Positions 36,354 through 46,522 of a stretch of DNA of 64,000 nt are shown in pieces. Within the stretch, counting starts at the first letter, position 1. The number at the start of each line of letters is the position of its first letter. This DNA comes from Gammaproteobacteria bacterium Ga0077536. Lineage in GTDB: Bacteria; Pseudomonadota; Gammaproteobacteria; Ga0077536. The notes beneath the pieces were generated by a model. That model searched no databases, was not told where the DNA came from, and saw only the letters and a program-made list of their open reading frames with translations. The stretch is from contig LNEL01000050.1 of the NCBI GenBank assembly GCA_001464935.1, positions 62,001 to 126,000 of the forward strand, read 5' to 3'. Position numbers and translations under genes: made by a program.

Positions 36354-37241
36354 TCAGCGCAGGCTCTCCGCCCGCAGCGCGCCCGGCGTGACGCCGAGGC
36401 GCGCCTTGAACACCCGCGTCATGTGCGCCTGATCGGCAAAGCCGCATTCGGCGGCGATCTGCTTCAGGGCGAGCGCCGGATTCGCCAGCAGCCGCTTCGC
36501 GCGTTCGAGTCGTCGGGCCAGGACATAGGCATACGGCGCGCTGCCAAAGCTCGCGCGAAAGCGCCGGCTGAAACTGCACACGCCGAGGCCCGCCACGCAG
36601 GCCAGCGCCTGCAGTTCGAGCGTCTCGTGCAGATGGGTGTCGATGTAGTCGGTGATCCGCGCGCAGAGCAGCGGCGACAGGCGGCTCGAGTCCGGGCGTT
36701 CGCGCAGCGCGAGTTCGGCGTAATGACGCAGCAGGTGCAGGCCCAACTGGGCCGCCACGGCTTCGACGTACAGGTGGCCGCCGATCGCGGGTTCACGGGC
36801 CTCACGCTGTATTGCCTCGACGCCGGCTGTCAGCACCGGATCCTCGACGTTCAGCACGTCGTTGAGCCGGATGCTGGCCATCGAGTGGCCGAGGGCTTCC
36901 GACGCGAGCCGTCCGAGCAGGTCTTCCGTCAGGTAGACGTGGAAGACGTCGATGTTCTCGCTCCAGTTCCAGTTCGAGCGTTGCTCGCGCGTCAGCAGGG
37001 AGATGCTGCCGGGTGCGCAGCGCGTCTGCTTCCAGGCGCCTTCGAAACGGCGCTCCATCGGCGTGAGCCCGCGGCGGTAGGACACGATCATGTAGTCGCG
37101 CATCGGCGGGATGTAGACATCCTGGCCGAGATAGCGGTAACCACGCAGCGCGACGCCGCGCCAGCCCTGGCCGTCGCTGGCGCAGATGACCTTGCCCGGC
37201 ACCCAGTCCGGCAGTTCACTCGGGGTGATCAGATGTCCCAT
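36354..37241 (-). CDS. AraC family transcriptional regulator
   Basis: 295 residues. The C-terminal double helix-turn-helix is clear: ITDYIDTHLHETLELQALAC, VCSFSRRFRASFGSAPYAYV, LKQIAAECGFADQAHMTRVF and RLGVTPGALR. The N-terminal sensor part (about 1-180) is of the type that has no clear cupin motif. Its gene lies 191 bases downstream of the second monooxygenase gene on the same strand. It may regulate the monooxygenase or amidase genes. Confidence 0.9.
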   Translation of the reverse strand: MGHLITPSELPDWVPGKVICASDGQGWRGVALRGYRYLGQDVYIPPMRDYMIVSYRRGLTPMERRFEGAWKQTRCAPGSISLLTREQRSNWNWSENIDVFHVYLTEDLLGRLASEALGHSMASIRLNDVLNVEDPVLTAGVEAIQREAREPAIGGHLYVEAVAAQLGLHLLRHYAELALRERPDSSRLSPLLCARITDYIDTHLHETLELQALACVAGLGVCSFSRRFRASFGSAPYAYVLARRLERAKRLLANPALALKQIAAECGFADQAHMTRVFKARLGVTPGALRAESLR

Positions 37242-37432
37242 GCACCGTGTCTGAGGCGGGGCGGTGCGCGCGGCCCCGGCGGCTTCTGGTGGCTAGAAAT
37301 GGCGCGTCGGCGGGAGCCTAGGGGGGCGCTTGGGGGCTGTCAATCGTCGGCCCGGCGAGGAACGCCGGCGCCGGCGCCGTGCGGCGCCAGGACAACGGTC
37401 CGGGGCGCCGCGAGGGCGCCCCGATTGCCGGT

Positions 37433-39058
37433 TTACTGCACTTCGAAGCCCGCGTAGCCCTGCTCGGCCAGTTCCGTGCACTTCTGGCGATACTGGCCGA
37501 CGCCGCCGATGTACGACAGCAGCCGGCGCGGCTTGCCCGCAATGTTCGACCCCATGTACCAGGAGTCGGTCTTCACGACGAGCGTCGCGTTTGCGATTTC
37601 GTCATGGTGCGCGACCCACTGATCCTCGAGCGCCTTGCTCGCCTCGATCACCTTCGCGCCCTTGTTGCGCAGGTGCTCGATGCAGGCCGTGATCCACTCC
37701 GTCTGCTGCTGCAGGCAGGTGGTCATGTTGCACAGGGCGGCGGACGGCGCGAGCGGTGCACCCGTCGTGAACAGGTTCGGATAGCCATGCACCTGCAGGC
37801 CGAGGGCCGTGCGAATGTCACGGCTCCAGTCGTCCTTCAGCGAACGCCCGCCGCGGCCACGGATGTCGATGCGCGTCAGCGCACCCGAACCCGCATCGAA
37901 GCCGGTCGCCAGGATCAGCACGTCGAGTTCGTGCACAGTGCCGTCCTTCAGCCGGATGCCTTCCGGCACCACGCAGTCGATCGGATTGTCCTTGACGCTG
38001 ATCGCCTCCACGTTCGGACGGTGATAGACCTCGAGATAATTGCTCTCGAGCGGCACGCGATGCGTGCCGAAACCGTAATCGGTCGGAATCAGCAGTTCAC
38101 AGAGTTTCGGATCCTTCAGACGTTCGCGCATTTTCTCGCGCACGAACTCGGACACTTCAGCACTTGCCGCCTCGTCCATGAACAGTTCCGGGCAGGTCGC
38201 GAGCCACAGCTTCAGCGAACCGAACTCCCAGTTCTCCTCCATGCGCTGGCGCTTCTGCGCCGGCGTGAGATCGGCCCAGGCACCGGCCGGGAATTCGAAC
38301 TCGAAACCGCTGAACGTGCGCGGCAGTTTTTCGCGCAGTTCTTCGAAACGCGCCTTGTAGGCGGCCTGCTCGGCCGGGCCGTAATGCGGGTTCGCCATCT
38401 TGCTGATGTACTGCGGCGTACGGATGAAGACCTTCAGATGACCGACCTTGTCGGCGATCGTCTGGATGACCTGGATGCCGGTGGCACCGATGCCGACGAT
38501 GCCGACGCGCTTGCCGGTGAAATCGATCGACTCCTTCGGCCAGCGCGCGGTGTGGAACAGGCGGCCCTTGAAACTGTCCTGACCCTTGAACACGTTTTCG
38601 AGCGGCGCCGACAGCATGCCGGAGCAGGAGATCACGAACTGCGCGTCGATCGTCTGGCCCGCCTCGGTGGTCAGTGTCCAGCGGCCCGTGTCTTCGTGGT
38701 AGTGGGCGGATTTGATCGTGGTGTTAAACTGGAAGTCCTTGCGCAGATCGAGCCGATCGGCGACGTAATTCATCCAGCGTTCGATCTCGGGCTGACCCGG
38801 AAAGCGTTCGCTCCAACTCCAGTCCTTGTACAGGTCTTCATCGAACAGGTACTGGTAGATGTAGCACTCGGAGTCGAACTTGGCGCCGGGATAGCGGTTC
38901 CAGTACCAGGTACCGCCGACGCCGGTAGCGGTGTCGAAGCCTTTGACGTTCAACCCCATCTTGCGCAGCTGATAAACCTGGTAAAGACCGGCGACACCGG
39001 CGCCGATCACGGCGGCGTCGAGTCGTAGCGGGGCGGGGGCGAGCTTGCTGTCCGTCAT
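37433..39058 (-). CDS. Baeyer-Villiger-type flavin monooxygenase (intact)
   Basis: 541 residues, full length for the family. FAD motif AAVIGAGVAGLYQVYQL (about 15-31), GGTWYWNRYPGAKFDSE, fingerprint FKGRLFHTARWP (163-174), NADPH motif VGIVGIGATGIQVIQ and the C-terminal TDSWYMGSNIAGKPRR then GGVGQYRQKCTELAEQGYAG. It oxidises ketones to esters or lactones with NADPH and O2. It is a clear paralogue of the frameshifted gene at 33172 and the best reference for what that gene lost. The 549-residue plus-strand frame opposite is a shadow. Confidence 0.92.
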   Translation of the reverse strand: MTDSKLAPAPLRLDAAVIGAGVAGLYQVYQLRKMGLNVKGFDTATGVGGTWYWNRYPGAKFDSECYIYQYLFDEDLYKDWSWSERFPGQPEIERWMNYVADRLDLRKDFQFNTTIKSAHYHEDTGRWTLTTEAGQTIDAQFVISCSGMLSAPLENVFKGQDSFKGRLFHTARWPKESIDFTGKRVGIVGIGATGIQVIQTIADKVGHLKVFIRTPQYISKMANPHYGPAEQAAYKARFEELREKLPRTFSGFEFEFPAGAWADLTPAQKRQRMEENWEFGSLKLWLATCPELFMDEAASAEVSEFVREKMRERLKDPKLCELLIPTDYGFGTHRVPLESNYLEVYHRPNVEAISVKDNPIDCVVPEGIRLKDGTVHELDVLILATGFDAGSGALTRIDIRGRGGRSLKDDWSRDIRTALGLQVHGYPNLFTTGAPLAPSAALCNMTTCLQQQTEWITACIEHLRNKGAKVIEASKALEDQWVAHHDEIANATLVVKTDSWYMGSNIAGKPRRLLSYIGGVGQYRQKCTELAEQGYAGFEVQ

Positions 39059-39372
39059 GTCATTCCACTCCTCTGTTCTCTTTTTTCGGCCCGTCTCTAA
39101 GGGCGGCCCCGCGATTATAGGGGCGCGGCCGGTAATGTCGGGAGCGCATCATCGAAAAGGGGCACAGCGGGGTCTTGGACGAAACGGCCGGCGCTTTGAA
39201 CGAAAGCGGCGGAGCACGGAAATGGGGCGTCTGGAGGGGCGAACCACGGCCCAAATCCCCATGATTAATGGGTGAATGGCCGCCGCGGCGCGGCGGAGGC
39301 CCGGGGGGGCCGCGCCGACGGCGAGGGTGCCTGCCGCACCGACACTTGCCGGGGCGGCAAGTCACACGGCGA

Positions 39373-39828
39373 TCATTCGACGACGATCTCCGCGGAAATC
39401 GAATTCGCGATGTAGCACTCATCGTGCGCAGCGTGATGCAGGCGGTCGAGCTCCGCGGTCGTCGGGCTGCGGTCGCCGCTGAACTCGATGCGCGGCTTCA
39501 GCGTGATGCGGGTGATGGCGAGCCGGCCACGCGCATTCTTTTCCATGAGCCCTGTGGCGTCGTCTTCATAGCGCTCGATCACGAAGCCCTCTTTGGCGGC
39601 GAGCCACAGGAACGTCAGCATGTGACAACTCGCTGCCGCCGCCACCAGCGCTTCTTCGGGGTCGACCGCCGCCCTGGCCGAGAACGGCAGCGGCACCACC
39701 AGTGGCGACGCGGAGGCCGGCACCGTCACGCCTTCGTCGAAGCGCCACTGGTGCGCGCGACTGTAACGTCCGCGCACGAAGTCGCTGTCGTCGCGGGCCC
39801 AGCAGATGGTGGCGTGGTAGTGGTGCAT
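39373..39828 (-). CDS. OsmC/Ohr family protein
   Basis: 151 residues from the ATG at 39828, with AGGAG seven bases upstream. The peroxidatic cysteine region is AAAASCHMLTFLWLA (Cys68), and the second cysteine is in HDECYIANSIS (Cys138). Such proteins reduce organic hydroperoxides. It lies 44 bases downstream of sdaA, probably cotranscribed. The longer frame to 40578 is a shadow of sdaA. Confidence 0.88.
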   Translation of the reverse strand: MHHYHATICWARDDSDFVRGRYSRAHQWRFDEGVTVPASASPLVVPLPFSARAAVDPEEALVAAAASCHMLTFLWLAAKEGFVIERYEDDATGLMEKNARGRLAITRITLKPRIEFSGDRSPTTAELDRLHHAAHDECYIANSISAEIVVE

Positions 39829-39872
39829 GGCTCGGCTCCTCGGGCTTGTCAGAGGGTGTTGATCGCTGCGGC

Positions 39873-41240
39873 TCAGCAGTCCGGCACATTGACCGCGAGG
39901 CCGCCGGTCGAGGTTTCCTTGTAGTGGCTCTGCATGTCGAGCCCGGTCTGTTTCATGGTCTTGATCACGGAGTCGAGCGACACCTGGTGCGTGCCGTCGC
40001 CGTGGAGCACGGCGAGGCGCGCGGCATTGACCGCCTTCACGGCGCCCATCGTGTTGCGCTCGATGCAGGGGATCTGCACCAGACCCTTGATTGGATCGCA
40101 GGTCAGGCCGAGGTTGTGTTCCATGCCAATCTCCGCGGCATTCTCGATCTGCGCATTGCTGCCGCCGAGCACGGCGGCCAGCCCCGCGGCAGCCATCGAA
40201 CACGCGACACCGACTTCGCCCTGGCAGCCCATCTCGGCGGCCGACAGCGACGCATTGCGCTTGTAGAGCATGCCGATTGCGCTCGCCGTCAGCAGGAAGC
40301 GGCGGATGGCGTCGGCGTCGTTGCGATGGAAAACCGTGCAGTATTTCAGCACCGCCGGCACGATGCCGGCCGCGCCGTTCGTCGGTGCGGTCACGACACG
40401 CCCGCCCGCGGCGTTCTCTTCGTTGACCGCCAGGGCATAGACGTTCAGCCAGTCGAGCGCGGCGAGGTGCGGATCGGCGACGCCCGTGCTGAGACGCGCG
40501 TACATCTCCGCCGCGCGGCGTTTGACCTTCAAGCCGCCGGGCAGGATGCCGCCGGTGTGCAGACCGCGCTCGATGCAATCGTCCATCGCCCGCCAGATCG
40601 CGTCGATCTTCGCGCAGGTCTCGGCTTCCGGTCTGAACGCGGCTTCGTTCGCGAGCACGATGTCGGCTATCGACATCGATCGCTCGGTGCCGATCGTCAG
40701 CAGTTCTTCGGCCGAGGTGAAGGGGTAGGGCACCGTCGGGCCGGTCACGGTGTCCGGCGACTGGTGCGATTCCGCTTCCGACACCACGAAGCCGCCGCCG
40801 ACCGAATAATAGGCGGCCGTCTGCAACGTGGTGCCCGCCGCATCGAACGCATGAAAGCGCATGCCGTTCGGGTGAAAGGAGAGCGTCTGGTCGCGCAGCC
40901 AGTGGATGTCGTCCGGCGTGAACGGGAGCGCGCGGCCGTCCGGCAGGACAATCTGCCGCTGGTGTTCGAAGCGCGCTCCTATCGCCTCGATGCGTTCACC
41001 CGTGACGCTGTCCGGCCGCTCGCCGGACAGCCCGAGCAGGACTGCGCGGTCGGTGGCGTGGCCCTTGCCTGTCCACGCCAGCGACCCGTACAGCTCGACG
41101 ACCACGCGGGCCACCGCCGGGCCGTGCGGTGACGCCAGCAGCGCCTCGATGAAACGGCAGCTCGCGAGCATCGGTCCGACGGTATGCGAACTCGACGGGC
41201 CGATGCCGATCTTGAACAGGTCGAGCACGGACAGATTCAT
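39873..41240 (-). CDS. sdaA: L-serine ammonia-lyase, iron-sulfur dependent
   Basis: 455 residues, single-chain form. It converts L-serine to pyruvate and ammonia. Motifs: [14 protein letters not shown] near the start, [33 protein letters not shown] and [19 protein letters not shown]. The last residues NVPDC provide the C-terminal cysteine typical of [4Fe-4S] serine dehydratases. Five bases separate its ATG from the stop of the upstream glutamine-synthetase-like gene, so translation is probably coupled. Confidence 0.93.
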   Translation of the reverse strand: MNLSVLDLFKIGIGPSSSHTVGPMLASCRFIEALLASPHGPAVARVVVELYGSLAWTGKGHATDRAVLLGLSGERPDSVTGERIEAIGARFEHQRQIVLPDGRALPFTPDDIHWLRDQTLSFHPNGMRFHAFDAAGTTLQTAAYYSVGGGFVVSEAESHQSPDTVTGPTVPYPFTSAEELLTIGTERSMSIADIVLANEAAFRPEAETCAKIDAIWRAMDDCIERGLHTGGILPGGLKVKRRAAEMYARLSTGVADPHLAALDWLNVYALAVNEENAAGGRVVTAPTNGAAGIVPAVLKYCTVFHRNDADAIRRFLLTASAIGMLYKRNASLSAAEMGCQGEVGVACSMAAAGLAAVLGGSNAQIENAAEIGMEHNLGLTCDPIKGLVQIPCIERNTMGAVKAVNAARLAVLHGDGTHQVSLDSVIKTMKQTGLDMQSHYKETSTGGLAVNVPDC

Positions 41241-41245
41241 GGCGT

Positions 41246-42607
41246 TTACACCGTTTGCAGATACCAGTCGTAATCCTGGTTGCTGATTTCACCGAGATAG
41301 CGCTGCGACTCGCTGCGTTTGACCGCCGAGTAGATGTCCACGAAACGCTTGCCGAAATATTCCCGCGTCAACGGCGACTGCGCGAAGCGCTCGATTGCCA
41401 GCGGCCAGTGTACCGGCAGCGGTGGCGCGTCCGTGACCTGGTAGCCGTCGCCTGCGACCGGCGCGCCAGGATCGATCTCGCGGTCGATGCCGTGATCGGC
41501 GCCCGCGAGCACGGCGGCAGCCGCCAGGTATGCATTCGCGTCCGCGCCGCAGATGCGGTGCTCGACATGGCGCGTCTCGGCGGGCCCGGTCGGCACGCGC
41601 ATCGAGACGGTGCGATTGTTGATGCCCCAGGTCGGGAACAGCGGCGCATAGCTGTTCGCGCAGAAGCGGCGGTAGGAGTTCGCGTGCGGCGCGAACAGCG
41701 CCATCATGTCGGCGGCCGTTTCGGCCATGCCGCCTACCGCATGTCGCAACAGCATCGTGCCGGCCGGATCGTCGTGCGCGAACAGGTTGTGCCCCTGCTC
41801 GTCGACGAGGCTCAGGTGCAGGTGCGTGCCCGAGCCGGCATGGCCGCCGAAGGGCTTGGCCATGAAGCAGGCGAGAAAGCCGTGCCTGGCGGCCACCCCT
41901 TTGACGAGCCGCCGATACAGCGTTGCCTCGTCCAGCGCCTGGAGCGCGTCGGCGCGATGCGTCAGCGTGATCTCGAGCTGGCCGGGGCCGAACTCCGAGA
42001 TCGCCGTTTCCGCCGGCAGCCCCTGCACGTCGCAGGCGCGGTACAAGTCGTCGAAGAACGGTGCGAGCGCCTCGACTTCATCGATGCTGTAGACGTGCGG
42101 ATGCTGGCCGCGTGGCGCGACGGGCACTGGCGGGCGGCTGCGCGCGCTCGAGCCTTCGAGCAGGTAGAACTCGAGTTCGACCGCCATCACCGGGTTCAAC
42201 CGCTGCTTCTTCAGACGCTCGATCACGCGGATCGCGACGAGCCGCGGGTCGGCCGCCGCTGACGGCATGCCGAGTTCGGGGTCCAGCATGATCAGCACCT
42301 GCGCGGTCGGCGCCGCGAGCCACGGACAGCGCATCAGCGTGCCGGGCACCGGAAACGCGAGGCAGTCCATGTCACCGACCTCCCACAGCAGGCCGGTGTT
42401 CTCGGCATCTTCCCCGCTGAGCGTCAGCGCCGCGATCGAACTCGGCAAGGGGCGCCCGCGCTCGTACAGCGCTTCGAGTTCCGCCGGCCGCAGGGACTTC
42501 CCGCGCAGCACGCCGTTGTGATCGGTCAACATCATCTGGACATGGCGGATGTCCGAGTTCCGGGCCAGGAATTCGCGGGCTTCAGCCGGCGACGCGCGAT
42601 GGTTCAT
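41246..42607 (-). CDS. Glutamine synthetase family ligase (gamma-glutamyl-amine type)
   Basis: 453 residues. Signature segments: EFGPGQLEITLTHRA, GSGTHLHLSLVDEQG, NSYRRFCANSYAP, WGINNRTVSMRVP and EHRICGADANAYLAAAAVL. The length and N-terminus fit type I-like ligases of the PuuA/GlnA3-4 group that glutamylate amines, rather than housekeeping GlnA. It lies in a minus-strand run with an aminotransferase upstream and sdaA just downstream. Its substrate is unknown; a second, more PuuA-like ligase is at 51458. Confidence 0.88.
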   Translation of the reverse strand: MNHRASPAEAREFLARNSDIRHVQMMLTDHNGVLRGKSLRPAELEALYERGRPLPSSIAALTLSGEDAENTGLLWEVGDMDCLAFPVPGTLMRCPWLAAPTAQVLIMLDPELGMPSAAADPRLVAIRVIERLKKQRLNPVMAVELEFYLLEGSSARSRPPVPVAPRGQHPHVYSIDEVEALAPFFDDLYRACDVQGLPAETAISEFGPGQLEITLTHRADALQALDEATLYRRLVKGVAARHGFLACFMAKPFGGHAGSGTHLHLSLVDEQGHNLFAHDDPAGTMLLRHAVGGMAETAADMMALFAPHANSYRRFCANSYAPLFPTWGINNRTVSMRVPTGPAETRHVEHRICGADANAYLAAAAVLAGADHGIDREIDPGAPVAGDGYQVTDAPPLPVHWPLAIERFAQSPLTREYFGKRFVDIYSAVKRSESQRYLGEISNQDYDWYLQTV

Positions 42608-42686
42608 GCAGAGGCTCCAAATGCAATTTCAGGTCGGACCCGCGTGGGGCCGCGTCGTGCTGCGGCGGCGTCACCGGCCGCGGTCG

Positions 42687-44117
42687 TCACGGGGCTGGCG
42701 GTGGCTGGGCCAGCGTGCCCGGGTCGCGTGTCGCCGCCTCGGTCAGGCATGCGTCGACCGCATCGAGCAGCGCCCACACCGCGTCCATGCTCGTCGCAGG
42801 GCTCACCAGCAGCATGTTGTGGAACGGCGTGATCACGAGCCCCCGGTTCAACAGGTACAGGTGCAGCAGGCGTTCGAGCGCCGGGTTCGCCGCGGCTTCC
42901 GCCGCGCGGCCCGTGCGCGGCGGCAACGCGCAGGCCTGGAACTCGCAGCGTGCGCCGAGTTGCGTCACGCACCAGTCGAGATCGTGGCGCGCGAACACCC
43001 CGCGCAGGCCGGCCGCGAGTTCGCCGGCCATGGCTTCCATGCGCGCGTAATGGTCGTCGCTCATCATGTGCTCGAGGTTCGCGCGCAACGCGGCGAACTG
43101 CAGCGGATTCGCCGACAGCGTCGTGCCGATGCCGGTGCGGCCGTCGGGCGCGCTCGTCCAGGCCGTCTGCATGTCGTGCGCGAGGGCCGCGCTGACGCCG
43201 TAGACCGCGCAGGGCAGGCCACCGGCGATGGCCTTGCCGATCACGATGGCGTCCGGGTCGAGCCCATGGGCGCGCGTGTAGCCGCCGGGGCCGCAGCTCA
43301 GCGTGTGGGTTTCATCGAGCAGCAGCAGGGTGCCGTGCTCGCGCGTCACGGCGCGCAGCGTCGCGTGAAAGCCGGGATCGGGCAGCACCATGCCGATGTT
43401 GGTCAGCGCCGGTTCGCACAGCACGGCCGCAACGTCGTTCGCCTTCAGCGCGTGGGCGAGGGCCTCCGGATCGTTGAAGTCGACGACGAGGGTGGTGCCA
43501 TCGCCACCTTGGCCACTCTGGCCGAGCAGTCCGGGCGCGGGCTGCGCGCGGCCGTCGATCAGGCGCACCAGTGTGTCGTCGACCGCGCCGTGATAGCAGC
43601 CGTCGAACACGAGGATCTTCTGCCGGCCGGTGGCGGCGCGCGCCCAGCGCAGCAGGAAGCGGTTGGCGTCCGACGCGGTCGTCGCGACCTGCCAGCGCGC
43701 GAGGCCGAAGCGTCGCGTCAGTTCGACGCCGACCCATGCGGCATCCGCGCCGGGCAGCATCGTGGCGAGGCCGCGTGATGCCTGGGCGGCAATGGCGGCG
43801 GCGACCGGCGCCGGGCTGTGGCCGAACATCGCGGCGGTGTCGCCGAGGCAGAAGTCGCTGTAGGCATGGCCGTCGACGTCCGTGAGCCGCGCGCCGCTGG
43901 CCTCGCGTACGCTCAGTGGAAACGGCAGCGGCCAGTCGCGCATCCAGTGCAGCGGCGCGCCGGCGAACCAGTGCTCGCCGAGGGTCGCGGCGAGTTCGGC
44001 CGACTTCGGGTTGGACGCCTGGTAGCGCGCTGTTTCACGGGCGGCCAGCGCCGCCAGCGTGGCGGCGGGAAAGAATCCGGGAGAAGTCTGATCGGCGGCT
44101 GGCGGCATGGCTGCCAT
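42687..44117 (-). CDS. Class III aminotransferase (glutamate-1-semialdehyde aminomutase-like)
   Basis: 476 residues from the ATG at 44117 (44108 also possible). PLP features: [44 protein letters not shown] and the lysine in [19 protein letters not shown]. The general layout follows HemL-like enzymes but the neighbourhood argues for amine catabolism, not heme synthesis. It starts 73 bases from the divergent aguA start. The frame to 44537 reads shadow of aguA. Confidence 0.87.
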   Translation of the reverse strand: MAAMPPAADQTSPGFFPAATLAALAARETARYQASNPKSAELAATLGEHWFAGAPLHWMRDWPLPFPLSVREASGARLTDVDGHAYSDFCLGDTAAMFGHSPAPVAAAIAAQASRGLATMLPGADAAWVGVELTRRFGLARWQVATTASDANRFLLRWARAATGRQKILVFDGCYHGAVDDTLVRLIDGRAQPAPGLLGQSGQGGDGTTLVVDFNDPEALAHALKANDVAAVLCEPALTNIGMVLPDPGFHATLRAVTREHGTLLLLDETHTLSCGPGGYTRAHGLDPDAIVIGKAIAGGLPCAVYGVSAALAHDMQTAWTSAPDGRTGIGTTLSANPLQFAALRANLEHMMSDDHYARMEAMAGELAAGLRGVFARHDLDWCVTQLGARCEFQACALPPRTGRAAEAAANPALERLLHLYLLNRGLVITPFHNMLLVSPATSMDAVWALLDAVDACLTEAATRDPGTLAQPPPAP

Positions 44118-44190
44118 GATAATGCGGATTTGGCGCCGCCTGCCCGCGGTGCGGCTTTTCGCGCCGGCCGGCCACCCGTACCATGCCTCC

Positions 44191-45291
44191 ATGAGCGAAC
44201 TGGCACACAGCACACCCCGGGCCGACGGCTTTGCGATGCCCGCCGAGTGGGCACCACAGGCACAGGTGTGGATGGCGTGGCCGGAGCGCCCCGACAACTG
44301 GCGGCTCGGCGGCGTGCCGGCCCAGCATGCGTTTGCCCATGTCGCCAATGCGATCGCCGACCATGAACCGGTGACGGTCGGGGTGTCGCACCGCCAGTAC
44401 GAACATGCGCGGCGGCTGCTCGTGCCGCGCGTGCGGCTCGTCGAACTGACGACGAACGACGCCTGGATGCGTGACATCGGCCCGACGTTCGTGCGCCACG
44501 AGGGCGGCGAAGTGCGCGCAGTCGACTGGATCTTCAACGCGTGGGGCGGCCTGCACGGCGGACTGTATTTTCCGTGGGACGCGGACGACCTCGCGGCAGC
44601 GAAGATCGCCGATCTCGAGCGCGTGACGCGCTATCGCGCGCCGCTGGTGCTCGAGGGCGGGTCGATCCACGTCGACGGCGAAGGCAGCTGCCTGACGACC
44701 GAAGAATGTCTGCTGAATCCAAACCGCAATCCGTCGCTGAACCGCGCCGACATCGAGCAGCATCTGCGCGACTACCTCGGCGTGTCGACGGTGCTGTGGC
44801 TCGGCGCGGGTGTGTGCAACGACGAAACCGACGGCCACATCGACAATCTCTGCTGCTTCCTGCGCCCCGGCGTCGTGGCGCTGGCATGGACCGACGATGC
44901 GTCCGATCCGCAGTCGGCGATTTCGCGCGATGCCTACCGCCGGCTGCGAGCGATGCACGATGCACGCGGCAGGCAGCTGGAAATCGTGAAGTTGCCAATC
45001 CCCGCAGTGCCGGTCGCGATGACCGATGAGGAAGCTCGTGAAGTGGCGCATGGCGCCGGCACGTTCGCGCGGCCCGGCGGCTTTCGCCTCGCGGCCTCCT
45101 ATGTCAACTTCCTCATCGTCAACGGCGCGGTGATCGTGCCCGAGTTCGGCGATGCGAACGATGCGCGCGCCGCGAGCATCCTCGCCGAACAGTTTCCGGA
45201 TCGCGTCATTCGCCAGGTCCCGGGGCGCGAGATTCTCTACGGCGGTGGCAACGTCCACTGCATCACGCAGCAGCAACCCGCGGGCGTCTGA
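44191..45291 (+). CDS. aguA: Agmatine deiminase
   Basis: 366 residues from [14 protein letters not shown] at 44191; the frame to 44107 would overlap the divergent gene. It hydrolyses agmatine to N-carbamoylputrescine and ammonia. Family segments: [53 protein letters not shown] and the catalytic cysteine in [13 protein letters not shown]. It links speA (1-1432) to putrescine. The next enzyme, N-carbamoylputrescine amidase (aguB), is not in the window. Confidence 0.93.
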   Translation: MSELAHSTPRADGFAMPAEWAPQAQVWMAWPERPDNWRLGGVPAQHAFAHVANAIADHEPVTVGVSHRQYEHARRLLVPRVRLVELTTNDAWMRDIGPTFVRHEGGEVRAVDWIFNAWGGLHGGLYFPWDADDLAAAKIADLERVTRYRAPLVLEGGSIHVDGEGSCLTTEECLLNPNRNPSLNRADIEQHLRDYLGVSTVLWLGAGVCNDETDGHIDNLCCFLRPGVVALAWTDDASDPQSAISRDAYRRLRAMHDARGRQLEIVKLPIPAVPVAMTDEEAREVAHGAGTFARPGGFRLAASYVNFLIVNGAVIVPEFGDANDARAASILAEQFPDRVIRQVPGREILYGGGNVHCITQQQPAGV

Positions 45292-45319
45292 CGCGCGAGG
45301 CCGTCGCGCACGACGCCTG

Positions 45320-45697
45320 TCACCGGCTCAGCCACACGAGCGCCGCGTCGATTTCGCTGAAACGGCGGACATCGAAGCCGCGATTGACCATCGTGTTTTC
45401 CCAGAACTCTATCTTCTCTGCCATCTCACCGTGGGCATCAGCGATGACGGCTTCCCGGCTGCTTTCCTTGTCCAGCCCTTCGTCGACGAGGTAATCGACC
45501 AGGAAATACAGATCGGCCAGGCTGTGGCCGCCGGGCTCGAGGCCGCGGCAGTCGGTCAGGTAACGACAGCTGTTGACCCGTCTCGCGACGACCATCGTCT
45601 CGCGGCAGGCTGCTTTCAGTTCGTCGCCCGTCAGTGCGCCGTGGTAGTAGGTTTGAACGACGGTCTCGTCGCAGAGCAGGTTGACCAGCCAGGGCAT
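45320..45697 (-). CDS. SpoIIAA/STAS-like small protein
   Basis: 125 residues, cytosolic. The alternation TVVQTYYHGALTGDELKAAC, VNSCRYLTDCRGLEPGGHSL and EKIEFWENTMVNRGFDVRRF, with EIDAALVWLSR at the end, resembles SpoIIAA-like/SEC14-STAS proteins. Family placement is moderate. It begins 21 bases after the potI stop on the same strand, so it may be the last gene of the polyamine transport run and could modulate it. Confidence 0.65.
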   Translation of the reverse strand: MPWLVNLLCDETVVQTYYHGALTGDELKAACRETMVVARRVNSCRYLTDCRGLEPGGHSLADLYFLVDYLVDEGLDKESSREAVIADAHGEMAEKIEFWENTMVNRGFDVRRFSEIDAALVWLSR

Positions 45698-45718
45698 GAA
45701 AGCCTTTCAGGGTCGGGA

Positions 45719-46522
45719 CTACTTGGAAGCCGCCATCTTTGCGTCGCGTTGGCGGGCCTGGTCGGCCTGCTTGAGCACGAGGCCCGCGGCGATTACTCCG
45801 ATCGCGACGACGACCACCAGCAGGGTCGCGAGCGCGTTGATCTCCGGGGACAGCCCGAGTCGGACCTTCGAGTAAATCACCATCGGCAGCGTCGTCGAGC
45901 CGGGGCCGGATACGAAGCTCGAAATCACCAGATCATCGAGCGACAGTGTGAACGCAAGCAGAAAGCCGGACACCAGCGCCGGCATGATGATCGGCAGCGT
46001 GATCAGGAAGAAGACCTTGGCCGGTCGCGCGCCGAGGTCCATTGCCGCCTCTTCGATCGATGGATCCATGCCCGTCAGGCGCGACTGCACCACCACTGCG
46101 ACATAGGCCAGCGCGAAGGTCGTGTGCGCGATGATGATCGTCAGTGTGCCGCGGCCTGCCGGCCAGCCGAAAGCCTGCTCCATCGCGACGAACAGCAGCA
46201 GCAGTGACAGGCCCGTGAGGACTTCCGTCTTCACGCGCCCGCGAAACGGTCCGAAGCGCGTGAGACAGACGGCCACGAGCGTGCCGAGAATCACGGCGAG
46301 CACGGCGCTGATCGCGGCGATCTTCACCGACAGCCACGCGGCCCCGAGAATCTGCTCGTTGCGCATCAGGGCGGCATACCAGCGCGTCGAGAATCCGCCC
46401 CACACCGTCACCAGTTTCGACTGGTTGAACGAGAAGAACACCAGCGACAGGATTGGGATGTACAGGAAGGCGAAGCCGGCGGCGAGCCAGGCCCACAGCG
46501 CGGGACTCGTGCGGCGGCTCAT
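45719..46522 (-). CDS. potI: Putrescine/polyamine ABC transporter permease
   Basis: 267 residues, with about six membrane segments starting at LWAWLAAGFAFLYIPILSLV. The EAA loop appears as EEAAMDLGARPAKVFFLITLP. The VAMEQAFGWPAGRGTL segment is PotI-like. The start overlaps the stop of potH (ATGA). A longer frame to 47134 reads antisense-free shadow of potH. It works with PotF, PotG and PotH to import putrescine or spermidine. Confidence 0.9.
   Translation of the reverse strand: MSRRTSPALWAWLAAGFAFLYIPILSLVFFSFNQSKLVTVWGGFSTRWYAALMRNEQILGAAWLSVKIAAISAVLAVILGTLVAVCLTRFGPFRGRVKTEVLTGLSLLLLFVAMEQAFGWPAGRGTLTIIIAHTTFALAYVAVVVQSRLTGMDPSIEEAAMDLGARPAKVFFLITLPIIMPALVSGFLLAFTLSLDDLVISSFVSGPGSTTLPMVIYSKVRLGLSPEINALATLLVVVVAIGVIAAGLVLKQADQARQRDAKMAASK

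Noticed and set aside
37379..39028. 549-residue plus-strand frame
   Set aside because: Antisense to the intact monooxygenase.
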